A stretch of 43,820 bases of DNA from Chrysochromulina tobinii (taxonomy: Eukaryota; Haptophyta; Prymnesiales; Chrysochromulinaceae), in the NCBI GenBank assembly GCA_001275005.1, contig JWZX01002527.1:1-43820 (forward strand). Reading direction: 5' to 3'. Positions within the stretch are counted from its first letter, which is position 1; each line of letters starts with the position of its first letter. Positions 1 to 10,400 of the stretch are shown in pieces. Under the pieces are notes generated by a model. That model saw only the letters and a program-made list of their open reading frames with translations. It did no database searches and was not told where the DNA came from. A program made the translations under genes and the position numbers.

Positions 1-286
1 GGGGCGGCGGGCCCGCCGGTGCCGGCGGGTCACACGCGGGCCCGCGTAGACCGTAGTGCGGCGGCCGCGGGTCACTCTCGACTCTGGCGGGTCACTCTGG
101 CGGGTCACTCTGGCGGGTCACTCTGTCGAGTAACGTTTTCCGGTTCGTATTCGATTGCGTGAAGACCACAACCCGCGACGCTTCGCCAGATGAGCGGAGA
201 TTCGATTGGATTCCTCCAACCAAGAACCATTCGGTCATGAGGGGCGGTTCGTGGGGCCATCGGGCGGTACTCCAGCAGTCTAAACT
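1..286. other. Window edge with a 13-nt tandem repeat
   Basis: There is no convincing gene. Positions 86-124 hold three exact copies of a 13-nt unit (ggcgggtcactct), with a degenerate copy just before. The first 60 bases are GC-rich and contain short inverted repeats around gggcccgc. This stretch lies downstream of the minus-strand transporter gene and may include its 3' UTR. Confidence 0.5.
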
Positions 287-3117
287 CTACTCCCTCCATC
301 CCACCTCCGCCGGGGGCTCGGGCCATGGTGGCGGCGGTGGGCTTGGATCGGGGGGGTTGGGTGCGGGCGGCGGCGGCGGCGGCGGCGGCGGCTGCATCGT
401 CACGGCGGCGGCGGCGGCGGGGCCGGGGTGCACGGCATCAGTCGGCGAGGCTGGCACTGGCACCGATGCGCCGCCCGGCTGCCTCGGGCTCGCAGCAGCA
501 ACGTCAACGGTTGTGTGGCCTGGCGGCGGCGGCGACGGCGCGGCCATCAGCCACGGCAGGCAAAAGGGGACCCCGAGCGCGCCTCCAATGGCCACCGTGA
601 GGGCCCCATGCGCATTCGTCGGCACGCGAAGGGCGCTCGCGGGCCACGCGGAGTGGTGCGAGGCGAATGTGATCAGGGCGATCGCCTGCTGGGGCGGCGT
701 GCTCGCGACGCTGAAGACGAGGAGCGCCGCGGCGAGCACTATGCCGGTTGAGGCTGCATGCACCGCGCCGAGCGCCGCACGGAGCCAGAGTGACCCGCGC
801 AGGCGCTCCCAGTGTGGCAGCGCGGCGAGGGTGGCGAGGAGCGAAGGAGCGTGCATGGCCACAAACCCGAGCACGCTGCCCAGAGGGCCTGCGTACGAGG
901 CGCCCACGAAGGCGCCCATGCTGAGCATCGCCGGTCCTGGAAGAGCATGAGCGAGGGCGATCGCCCCGAGCAGCGACGCGCGCGGTACGAGCATCGGCGC
1001 CGCCTCGCGCAGGACAAAGGGGACGAGGGCGGCGTGCCCGTCGGCCCAAAGGAGCATGGCGCTTCGGTACGAAGGCTCGAGAATTCGCTCTGGCCAGCCT
1101 GCCATCGGCGAGGCGCGGAGTAGCAGCAGAGCGACAGGCACTCCGACCCACAGCACCGCGCATGCGAGGGCCCACGCAGGCGGCACCGGGATCGGAACGG
1201 TCGGCACGCGCTCCGGGTCCCGTCCCGCGCGCACGGCGGCGACACGCTCTTCATATTCGCCCGCACGCTCATCGCCACCGTGAGCGCCGCCCTGGGCACT
1301 CTCGGCGCCGTCCTGAGCGTCTCGTGCGTGCTCGAGCGCGGGCTGACAAGGCACCGTTGCCTCCGCCGCGTCCGCGCTGGCCGCGCCGCCGTCCCGCCGC
1401 AACAGCCCACGTGCACGCAAGATGGACCAGCGCCGGAGTAGCCCCGCGCCCGCCGCGCCCAACAAGAGCGTCGGCAGGGTCCATCGGAGTGTCGGCGCGC
1501 ACACGGCGAGCGCCGCTGTCGCCACACTGACCGCACGCTCCTCGCGCTTGGCAAGCGAGCCCTGCAGCCGTTGGGCCGTATGTGCCAGCAGCGCCACCGC
1601 GGCCGCGCCCAGCCCCATTTGCACCGACATCACCAACCGGCCGCCGAACCCGCCCACATCGTCCTCGTCGCCCTCGTCCTCCTCGCCGCTCTCGCTGGAC
1701 CGGTAGCCCACAAGGCCGATGAGCCCCATCATCAGCGCGCTCGGCCCTCCATACGCCGCCGCCGCCACGAGAGCGCCCTGCGGCCCCTCGCCCATCAGTG
1801 CGCCCAAGGCGGCGCTCATCTGGACAGTCGTCATCCCAGGCAGGTCGTCAAGCAGTGCGACGAGGCTGCTGAACGCGGCGTCGTCGATGAGGGACGCGCG
1901 CCATGCCTCCCCACGCAGCCGGGCGAGCTGCGCGCTCGGCGGCCCCAGGGACGTCAGGCCGAGCCAGCCGAAGCGATGCGCCACCAACACGAGAGCCTCG
2001 TGGCCGTCCCCCGACGCCGCCGACGCGGACGCCATGGAGGCCTCGTTCCTAATATGGGAGGACTCGCTGCCACGAGCACCATCGACCCCACTGCAGTGCC
2101 CCGTCGAACCGGAAGAGGCACTCGAACTGGAAGAGGCGGTCGAACCGGAGTTGCTCGCGGCACTGGTTGACGAGACGGCCGCCGCGCTCCGTGCTTGGCT
2201 CGCTGACTTGCCGCCGCCGCCGCCGACAGTGCGCGTCGCCCGCGCCGTCGTTGCCGCCGTCGTTGCCGCCGGTGTCGCCTGTTGGGCGGCGATCGCTAGT
2301 GAGGCTGGGTTCGGGTTCGGGTTCGGGTCTTCGGGCTCGGGTTCGATTTTCGGGTTAGTACCTGTAGGGCGGCGATCGCTTGTGCGGCTGCCTCGGCTTC
2401 GAGCGCCGCTCGCTCCTCCCCCTCGAGCTGCTCGAGCAGACGTCGCTCCTCCTCCTCGTGACGTCTCTCCTCCTCGGCCAGCCTCGCCGCAAGCTCGCGC
2501 TCCGCCTCCTCCGCCTCGCGCCGCTCGGCCGCAGCGCGCAGCACGCGCTCAGCCTCGGTCTCCTGGTCGATGAGCGTCGGCCTCCACGAGGCACGCACCG
2601 CCGCCTCGGCAATCCGCCTCTGCTCAACCGCATGTTGCTTCTCCTCCTCCGCCGCCGCAAAGCGCAGCTTCTCCTCGCATGCCTGCCGCACCTTGATGCT
2701 CAGCCGCGGGCGCGCTAGCAGCTGCCAGTACCCCTCCCTGGCCTGCGCGAGCTCACCCGCCTTCAGGTTCATGTTGGCGGCCGAGAGGAGGAAGCCCGCC
2801 TTGATGTCCTCCTCGGCCGCGCCCCCGCCCTCGGGCGCGAGCGCGAACGCCTCTTCAAAGCGGCGCGCCGCCAGGGCGAACTCGCCGCGCTCATTGGCGC
2901 GGTGGCCCTCGGCCGCCACCTTGGCCGCCGCAGTCACGTTGGCCCGGATGGCGGCGGCGGAAGGCGAGGGCTGCGGCAGAGGCGACGAGGGCTGGCGCCG
3001 CGGCGCGTAGCCATACGAGGACGAGGCACCGCCGCGGCCGCTGTGACTCCGATGAGCAGCGCGGAATAGCAGCTCGTCCGCGTCATCGTCGGCCTCTAAG
3101 GGAACGAAGTCGGGCAT
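287..3117 (-). CDS. TPR/coiled-coil + chromate-type (CHR) transporter fusion, two exons
   Basis: Predicted 915-aa membrane transporter. Exon 1 (3117-2362, 252 aa) starts MPDFVPLEADDD, has a helical TPR-like stretch (about residues 45-140), then a Glu/Arg/Ala-rich coiled coil. An 83-nt intron (2361-2279, GTACTAAC...CAACAG) joins it in frame to exon 2 (2278-287, 663 aa). Exon 2 begins with an Ala/Thr/Ser-rich linker. It then matches both halves of long-chain CHR proteins: a first half with FGWLGLTSLGPPSAQLA and DDLPGMTTVQ, an acidic loop, and a second half with LPGPAMLSMGAFVG. The C-terminus is poly-proline. CHR proteins carry oxyanions such as chromate or sulfate; the substrate here is unknown. 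The start is the first ATG in frame. The soluble N-terminal module is not usual for CHR proteins. The two ORFs could be separate genes, but the open linker and splice frame favour one. Confidence 0.72.
2278..2390 (-). repeat. Intron flanked by a 30-nt direct repeat (offset 83)
   Basis: Bases 2278-2307 and 2361-2390 match at 27 of 30 positions. Their 83-nt offset equals the length of the intron placed between the two exons. The non-repeated filler is a degenerate GGGTTC array. Each repeat copy ends, on the minus strand, in CCC(T/A)ACAG, giving one exon end and one acceptor. Confidence 0.7.
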
Positions 3118-3283
3118 ATTTGCGAAGGATTCACAGCTCAGAATTTCATTCACAACACACCAAAAACTTCACTGTTACGTAAAACGATCGACACCTTCAC
3201 GTTGAGTTCACAGCTGCGTAACTTTGGGCGTCACGCAGCAGGACGCCGAGAGATAATCGCATATGCATATACGCACACGCATC

Positions 3284-6200
3284 TCACAGATGCAGCTTAA
3301 ACGAGGCCTTTCCTTGCACTGCGTCACGAATCAAGGCCTCCCCTGCCTCGCCCATGTTGTAATTGAGCCTGAGGTTGCACTCGGTCAATGCGCCATTGAC
3401 GCGCAGGGCGTCGGCGATTGCAGTGATGCCCTCTGCGGTGTAGGTGCCATGCTCGCCTCCTGTCCAGTCAGTCCCAATGCCGCACAGCTGGTTTTCGGAG
3501 AGGTTGATGCTCGTCAGCCCGCCATTAACACGCAGAGCCACGGCTATTGCAGTGATGCCCTCTGCAGTGTAAGTTCCTGTTCCAAGAAAATTGAGGCCGC
3601 ACAGCTGGTTTTTGCTGAGGTTGAGGCTCGTCAGCACGCCTGTGACAACGGACTGTGACAGGTCCGACGCCAGCAGGATCGCATCGGGCGGTTGGAGGGC
3701 ATGACCGGACAAGTCAGCGGTGGTCTGGTCGCGCTGGATGCCGCAGAGCGAGATGCCCTTCTGCTTGGCGACTTCAGCGAGCATCTTGGCTGACGCCTCA
3801 TCAAGCTGATTGTGCAGGAGGTTGGTCACCGTCAGCGCGCCATTGACGCGCAAGGCGCAAGCTATGGCTTGTACTCCTTCTGGATCAGCGACAAATTTTT
3901 GCACATAATCACCAGTGTCGCTGTCGTAGCCATCATCTTCATAATGCCCGCCAATAAAGTTATTTGAGAGATCGAGCTGCGAGGCCGAGGGCACACACTA
4001 AGCTCAGTACTGGGAACTTAATGAGTCATGGGCTGAAGTCCATACCGACGTCAGCGCGCCCATGACGGGTATCAGACCCGCCACGACCATGACTCCCTCG
4101 ACTCCGAAGTCCTTCCCATTCAGGTCCAGCTCCGTGATTGAGTTGGCGCGCATCTCCTTGATCGGGATCTCATTGAAAATCTCGATCTTGAAGTTGCCAA
4201 GGACAGCAGCTGCGAGCTGCACAGCGCCGTCGCCCGCAATGTTGTTGTGGCGGACGTCGACACGTGTCAACGCGCCTGTGACGCTCGTGCGGAGCGCCTC
4301 GGCGATCAGCTGGACTCCAGCAGGGCTGATGTTTTCGCAGGACGCGTCCAAGGACATGATCTTGCTGTCCTTGCTGCCGCAGATGGCGGCAAAGATGGCG
4401 CCCCAGCCCTTGTCCCCGAGCTCGTTGCCCCTGAGATTGATGGACGTCAATGCGCCATTAACACGCAGGGCGTCGGCGATTGCAGTGATGCCCTCTGCTG
4501 TGTAGGTGCCTTGTTGGTCGCCATCGTCGTCAGTCCAGATGCCACACAGCTGGTTTCCGGAGAGGTCGATGCTTGTCAGCCCGCCATTAACGCGCATGGC
4601 GTCGGCGATTGCAGTGATGCCCTCTGCAGTGTAGGTGCCATGTTGGCCGCGGTAGTCAGTCCAGACGCCACAGAGCTGGTTGTTGGAGAGGTCGATGCTC
4701 GTCAGCCCGCCATTAACACGCAGGGCGTCGGCGATTGCAGTGATGCCCTCTGCTGTGTAGGTGCCTTGTTGGTCGCCATAGCCTTCAGTCCAGATGCCAC
4801 ACAACTGGTTTCCGGAGAGGTCGATGCTTTTCAGCGCGCCATTGACGCGCAAAGCGTGGGCAATCGCTGTGATGCCTTCTGCAGTGTAGGTGCCACCCAT
4901 AAAGGTCACTCCGCAGAGTGCGTTGTTGGAGAGGTCCAGGCTCGTCAGCCCGCCGTTGACGCCAAGCATCTTGGCCACATGCTTGGCACCTGCTGACCCT
5001 CCGATGTTGCCATGCCGATGCCGATTACCGCGGATGTCAAGCTCCTTGAGCGTCTTGTTCTGTTCTAGTGCCTCGCAGATGGCTTTGGTGCCCTCCTCCC
5101 CCAACTCGTTTTTGGCGAGTGATATTTTGGTCAGCCCGCCTGTGACAGCGGCCTGTGACAGGTCCGACGCCAGCAGGATCGCATCGGGCGGCATGAGAAA
5201 CTTGTTGGAGAAGTCAGCGGTGGTCCGGTCGCGCTGGATGCCACAGAGCGAGATCCCCCTCTGCTTGGCGACTTCAGCGAGCATCTTGGCTGACGCCTCA
5301 TCAAGCTGATTGTGCAGGAGGTTGGTCACCGTCAGCGCGCCATTAACGCGCAGGGCCTCGGCAATTGCAGTGATGCCCTCTGCAGTGTAGGTGCCGCCGC
5401 CGAACGTGCCGGTCACTCCGCAGAGTAAATTGTTGGAGAGGTCCAGGCTCGTCAGCCCGCCCATGACGGGTATCAGACCCGCCACGACCATGCCTCCCTC
5501 GACTCCAACGCCCTTCCCATTCAGGTCCAGCTCCGTGATTGAGTTGGCGCGCATCTCCTTGATCGGGATCTCATTGAACATCTCGATCTTGAGGGTGCCG
5601 AGGACAGCAGCTGCGAGCTGCTCAGCGCCGTCGCCCGCGATGTTGTTGTGGCGGACGTCAACGCGTGTCAGCCCGCCTGTGACGCTTGTGCGGAGCGCCT
5701 CGGCGATCAGCTTGACACAAGCAGGGCTGATGTTCTCGCAGGACACATCCATAGACATGATCTTGCTATCCTTGTTGCCGCAGATGGCGGCAAAGATGGC
5801 GCCCCAGCCCTTGTCCCCGAGCTCGTTGCCCCTGAGATTGATGGACGTCAATGCGCCCATGACGGGTATGAGTCCCGCAACAACCATGCCTCCCTCGACT
5901 CCGACGCCCTTCTCCATCAGGTCCAGCCCCGTGATTGAGTTGGCGCGCATCTCCTTGATCGGGATCTCGTTGAACATCTCGATGTTGAGGTTGCCAAGGA
6001 CAGCGGCTGAGAGCTGCTCAGCGCAGTCGCCCGCGATGTTGTTGTGGCGGACATCGACGCGTGTCAACGCGCCATTGATGCGCATGGCGTCGGCAATCGC
6101 TGTGATGCCCTCTGCAGTGTAAGTTCCTCCTCCACGATAATCGAGGCCGCACAGCTGGTTGAAGCTAAGGTTGAGACTCGTCAGCCCGCCCATGACTGGA

Positions 6201-7239
6201 AGGAAGCTCGCAAGGAGCATGGCGCCCTCGGGGCCGAGCAGTAGCGGGGCATCGCCGTGAGGATCTTCGAAGTTCAGATCGATGAACGCATCGGCGCGCA
6301 TCTGCTCCACAGGGATGCCTCGAATCCCTCCAGAGCCGGCGCAGGCGATGGCTCCGAGCAGCAGCGCGAGCGGCGGCTCGCCCTCGCCCGTGACGCAGCT
6401 GCTGCACAGCGCGTGCTTGACCGGACCACGAAGCAGGCGTAACAGCCTCCCCCCCCCCTCTCCAGATCGATCTCTCGGACCGCGGCCACGTCCACCGCGA
6501 AGCCATAGCCCGTGAGCCGCTCCAGGTGGACTAGCAGCCGCCCCGCCCTCGCCGCCTCCCACGGCCGGCCAGCTTCGATGAGCGGCTCCAGGTTGAGCTC
6601 CGTGATCTCGTCCAGCTGCCGAGGGTCGGCGCGTCCTTCGCGCCTGCACAGCCGCGAGCAGAGCGCTCGACGTGCGAGCGTACGCCACGCTCGGTTGACG
6701 CCCTTGAGCTCTATCAGCGTGCCCACGCCGACCTTGGCCAAAGCGGCTTCCGCGGCATCGTCGTTCACGGGCAAAGCAGGCGTCCTCGCGGCGGTATACT
6801 GCGTCGTGGGACTATCCGGCATGAACGCCGGCTCTCGAAGCGAAGCCGCGCGCTCCTCATCGCTCTCAAAGTCGTTCACGGCTCCAAGCAACTCAAGCAG
6901 CCCGTGGGCGCATTTGCCTTCCAATCGGCTGGCGAAAGCACACTGGGCGTATTCGAGCGCCTGCTCCGCGATAAGATTGGTGGCGCCCTCGATGAGGGCA
7001 GCTAGCTGTGTGAGCGAGCATTCTTCGAGGGACGAGGCTGACCAATCGTCGTCGCACATTTCCCCGAGTGTGCGCAGCACCGTGGTAGCCGTCTCCTCTA
7101 TTGGGAGGATACTGTGTTCCGATGGATCGAGATCGTCGAGCCAATTCTTGAGTCGTTCCGCTCGCCTTGCTGCCTTTCGTGACCACTCGACCTCCTCGCC
7201 CTCACGCCCACGCACGCGGACGCGACACTCGTCGGCCAT
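3284..7239 (-). CDS. Skp1-like / F-box-like / leucine-rich-repeat protein
   Basis: Roughly 1,295-aa protein. Residues 5-140 resemble Skp1, with a BTB/POZ-like N-terminal part, then QLAALIEGATNL and LLGAVNDFESDEE as in the Skp1 C-terminal domain. Residues 162-200 look F-box-like (LIELKGVNRAWRTLARR). From about residue 215 the protein is LRR of the LTSIDLSNNQLCG...GTYTAEGITAIADALRVNG type. A GT-AG intron (4045-3977, 69 nt) joins MGALTS to LDLSNNF. A one-base frame shift is needed at a run of ten C (6449-6458) between the Skp1/F-box part and the LRRs; this may be a sequencing or assembly indel, or a real break. The start at 7239 matches Skp1 N-termini; an in-frame ATG at 7269 is possible. Inferred role: SCF-type ubiquitin ligase receptor carrying its own adaptor. 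Confidence 0.72.
4062..5850 (-). repeat. Higher-order repeats inside the LRR gene
   Basis: Beyond single LRR units, large blocks recur. About 390 bp at 4062-4450 is nearly repeated at 5460-5850, covering the EIPIKEMRANSITELDL motif, the LGDKGWGAIFAAICG segment and the VDVRHNNIAGDGA unit. A second pair is 3644-3846 against 5146-5350. Between 4441 and 4890 the basic unit of about 120-130 bp is repeated several times with few differences. The pattern indicates recent internal duplication. Confidence 0.8.
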
Positions 7240-7471
7240 CGTCCGCACCAATTTCACAGGTTGTTTCATGAGGAACGCAAAGGTCTTTGATCGTCCATGA
7301 ATGTGAACACGTTTTATTCCGCAAAGCAATGTTCACGGCCCTTCCAAACCTGTGAAATTGTGCTCGGTTTCCTGGCAACGGCACGCCCGGTTCAACTTGA
7401 AGTCAGTCCGGAGCGCTCGTGCGCATCCTTCCGCGCTCGTGCGCATCCTCCGGAGTGAGCATCTTTGATCA
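7240..7471. promoter_or_regulatory. Divergent intergenic region (LRR gene / Sfi1-like gene)
   Basis: The 232 nt between two oppositely directed start codons should hold promoters for both genes. A 16-nt direct repeat (gcgctcgtgcgcatcc) occurs twice near 7410-7450 beside the plus-strand gene. No TATA box is obvious. Confidence 0.35.
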
Positions 7472-10400
7472 ATGCCGCTGTTCTTCGACCCCTCGTCGCC
7501 AAGGCTCCCGGACTTGGAGAAAGCGAGCGTCAGCAGCGGCTCGAGCTCGCCGCCAGAGCTCACCTCTACATCGTCTGAGCTTTCGGACCCGGCCGGGTAC
7601 CCTATCATCGCCGACGTCTCCTGCTCCACTTCCCTTGTGGACATGCGAACGCACGAGTACGCGCTGCGTGACGCGGCGGCGCGGTTCGAGGAGACACGCC
7701 GGCTCGCGGTCGAACTCTCATCGCTCCAGAAGGCGTACGATTCCAGCCGCCAAGCGCACGAGTCGGACCTAATGCGGGCGGCGCAGCGCGAGTCGGCGCT
7801 TGAAGCGCAGCTCCGGAGCGTCGAGGAGGCGGCGCGCAACAGCGATTCGCGCGAGGCGGTGGAGCTGGGCGCGCGCATGCAGGTGGTCAGCTGGCGGTGC
7901 TCGCAGGCGCAGCGCCTCGCGGAGGAGGCCGAGGCCGAGCGGCGGCGCGCGCTCGAGAGCCTGCTGCAGGCAGAGGCGAGCCTTGCGACGGCGCAGGCGG
8001 AGCGCGACGCGATGCGGAAGGCCATGGATGCGGCGCAGGTGAAAGCGCTCGAGTACGCCGAGCGCGAGAGCGAGATCGCCCAGCTCCTCGCAGCTGAGCG
8101 CACGCAGCGCGCTGCCGAGCGCGCCGCGTGGCAGGAGCGCACCAACGCAGCCGTCGGCGAGGCGACCAGTGGCGCTCTGGCCGCTCGCCATCTGCAGGCG
8201 GAGGCGATGCAGGCGCTCGCGCAGGCGGAGCATGCGCGGCGCGCCGCCGAGAGGCATTCCGAGGCCATGGCCGCCGCCGCAAGCGCGGCCGCTGTGCGCG
8301 CGTCCTCGGCTGAGGACGATCTCGAGGCGGAGGTGTGTCGTGTGGGTGAGCAGCTCATTGCGGCGCGAGAGCGCGAGCGAAGGGCGACGGAGCAGCTCGA
8401 GGCGCAGAAGGAGCAGATGGCGGCGCAGGAAGCCGCGTTTGCCCTCGAGCGGTGCGAGGCCGAGCGCATGCGTTCCGAGCTCGAGCATGCAAGTGCTCAC
8501 CACGGCGCCCCCCCCTCTTCCCCACAGGTGCGAGGCCGAGCGCATGCGTTCCGAGCTCGAGCGTCAGATGGCTGAGGCGCGAGCGCAGCACGAGCGCGAG
8601 TCGGCCGAGGCGCAGGTGCAGTACGAGCAGCAGGCGGACAAGGCGCGCGCGCTGCTCGAGCATCAGCTGGCTGAGGCGTGTGCGCAGCACGAGCGCGAGG
8701 CGGCCAAGGCCCGCGCGCATTACGAGCGTCATTTGGAAGAAGCGCGCGCCGAGTACGAGCAGGCCGCCAACGAAGCGCTCGCGGAGGCTGTCAAGACGGC
8801 GGCGGTGGCGACCTCGGAGGCGATCAGAACGACGCGCGAGTCGACGCGCGAAGATCTTCTCGAAGGCGTCGCAGCGGGCGTTGCGGCGACGCGCTCGCTG
8901 CGCCACCGGCGGTCCGTCCTGGCAACCTGGCGCGCCGTGACCCTCGCTCGCTCAGGACAGCGCGCCGTGTCTCTCGATCGTTCGCGCGTGCACTATCCGT
9001 CGATTTGCGAGATCGAGGGTGCATGCCGTCAGGCCTGGCGAGCGCGTTCGTTGCGACGCGGGCTCGTCAGGTGGCTCACGACGGCGCGGGTGGCGCTCCG
9101 GCGCGCGGTGCGGCGCGTCGCTGCATGCGTGGCGGTACGCGAGCTCCGCATGGCGACGAGGGCATGGGAGGCGGCGGTGGCGCAGCGGCAGCAGTGGCAT
9201 CGGGCGCTGTCTTGGGCGGGCGCCGTGGTGGCGCGCTCGGCGCAGCGTCGTCGGCTCTGCTCCGCGCTGTGGCAGTGGGGTGCCCACATCGAGGACGCTG
9301 CGCTGCGGACCCGAACAGTTCGGTGCGTTCAACGCCAGCGAGCCTGCCGCGCCCTCGTCCGGTGGCGCGAGCGACCAGAGCGAGGCAGAGTCGAGCTCGC
9401 CACGCGTGCCCTTCTCTTCCGGTCTGCTACGGCGCGTCGCCACAAGGGCCTTTGTCGTGCCCTCATGCAGTGGGCCAGCTGCACGAGCGCTCGCAAAGCG
9501 AGCGCGTCACGCCGGCTACGCGGCTCCCTGCATGCGTGGACGGGGCAGGGCAGTCGGCGCGCGTGGAACACGTGGCATGCTGCACATGATGCGTCGCGCC
9601 GTCTGCGGAACTCCATCCACGCATGGGGACGGCAGGGTGTCCGGCGTGCCTGGGTCACCTGGCGCACTGTCCAGAGCGCCGTCGCGGCGCTCCGCCGGCG
9701 GCTTCTGCCATGCTTCCGACGGCTCGAGGCGATGGCTTGGCGCAGCTGGATCAGCGTTGCGAGGGCGCATCGTCACGTGCTGCTCTGCCTGCGCCGATCG
9801 GCGGCGTGCCTGCAGCATCGCGCCGCGCGCCGCGCCTTCAGCAGCTGGCACGCGGCCTACGCTGGCGAGCGAACGCGCCTCTCGGTGCGCGGTATGTTGC
9901 ACCACGCCGCCCGCTCGATGCGTCGGCGCGACGAGCGTCGCTCGTTATTTCAATGGCATGGGTGGTGTGCCTCCCTCGCACGCGCGCGCATTCGGCTGCG
10001 CGCCACCACTGAGCGCTGGAGGGGTCAGGGCTGTGGGCGTGCATGGGCGCACTGGCACTCCGTCTATGCGTCCTCTCGCTCGCTCCGGCGGTACGCTGCG
10101 TGCTGGCGCCAGCGCCGCGAGCGCGCAGCGCTGTCTCGATGGTCTGGAGCAACGGCGGAAAGTGCGTGGATGCGAGGTCGTATGCGCGCTGTGCTCTTCC
10201 GCATGCACCCGCACACCAAACCGATAGGACAGGCGTGGCGTGCGTGGGCAGGAGCGACCAGGACGGCGCGCACCGTGCGCCGTGTTTGGAGCGCGCTCGT
10301 CCATCAAGAGTTTCGTCGTGCTTGGACTACATGGCTGCTCAAGGGCACAGCGCTGCGTGCGGCGTGGAGCGCGCTGCGCGGGACGGTCGCGCGGCTTCGG

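Noticed and set aside
2296-2355. GGGTTC repeats as an internal telomere
   Set aside because: The array is short, degenerate and confined to an 83-nt intron. It may derive from telomere-like filler, but nothing indicates a chromosome end.
4247-4996. Plus-strand open frames across the LRR gene with repeated GVGDCSDALC motifs
   Set aside because: These are antisense readings of the conserved LRR repeat; the minus frame has clear LRR and Skp1-like homology.
7333-8469. 378-codon minus frame across the first Sfi1-like exon
   Set aside because: Its Ser/Arg/Ala composition is the reverse reading of the Ala/Glu/Arg coiled coil on the plus strand. It has no domain.
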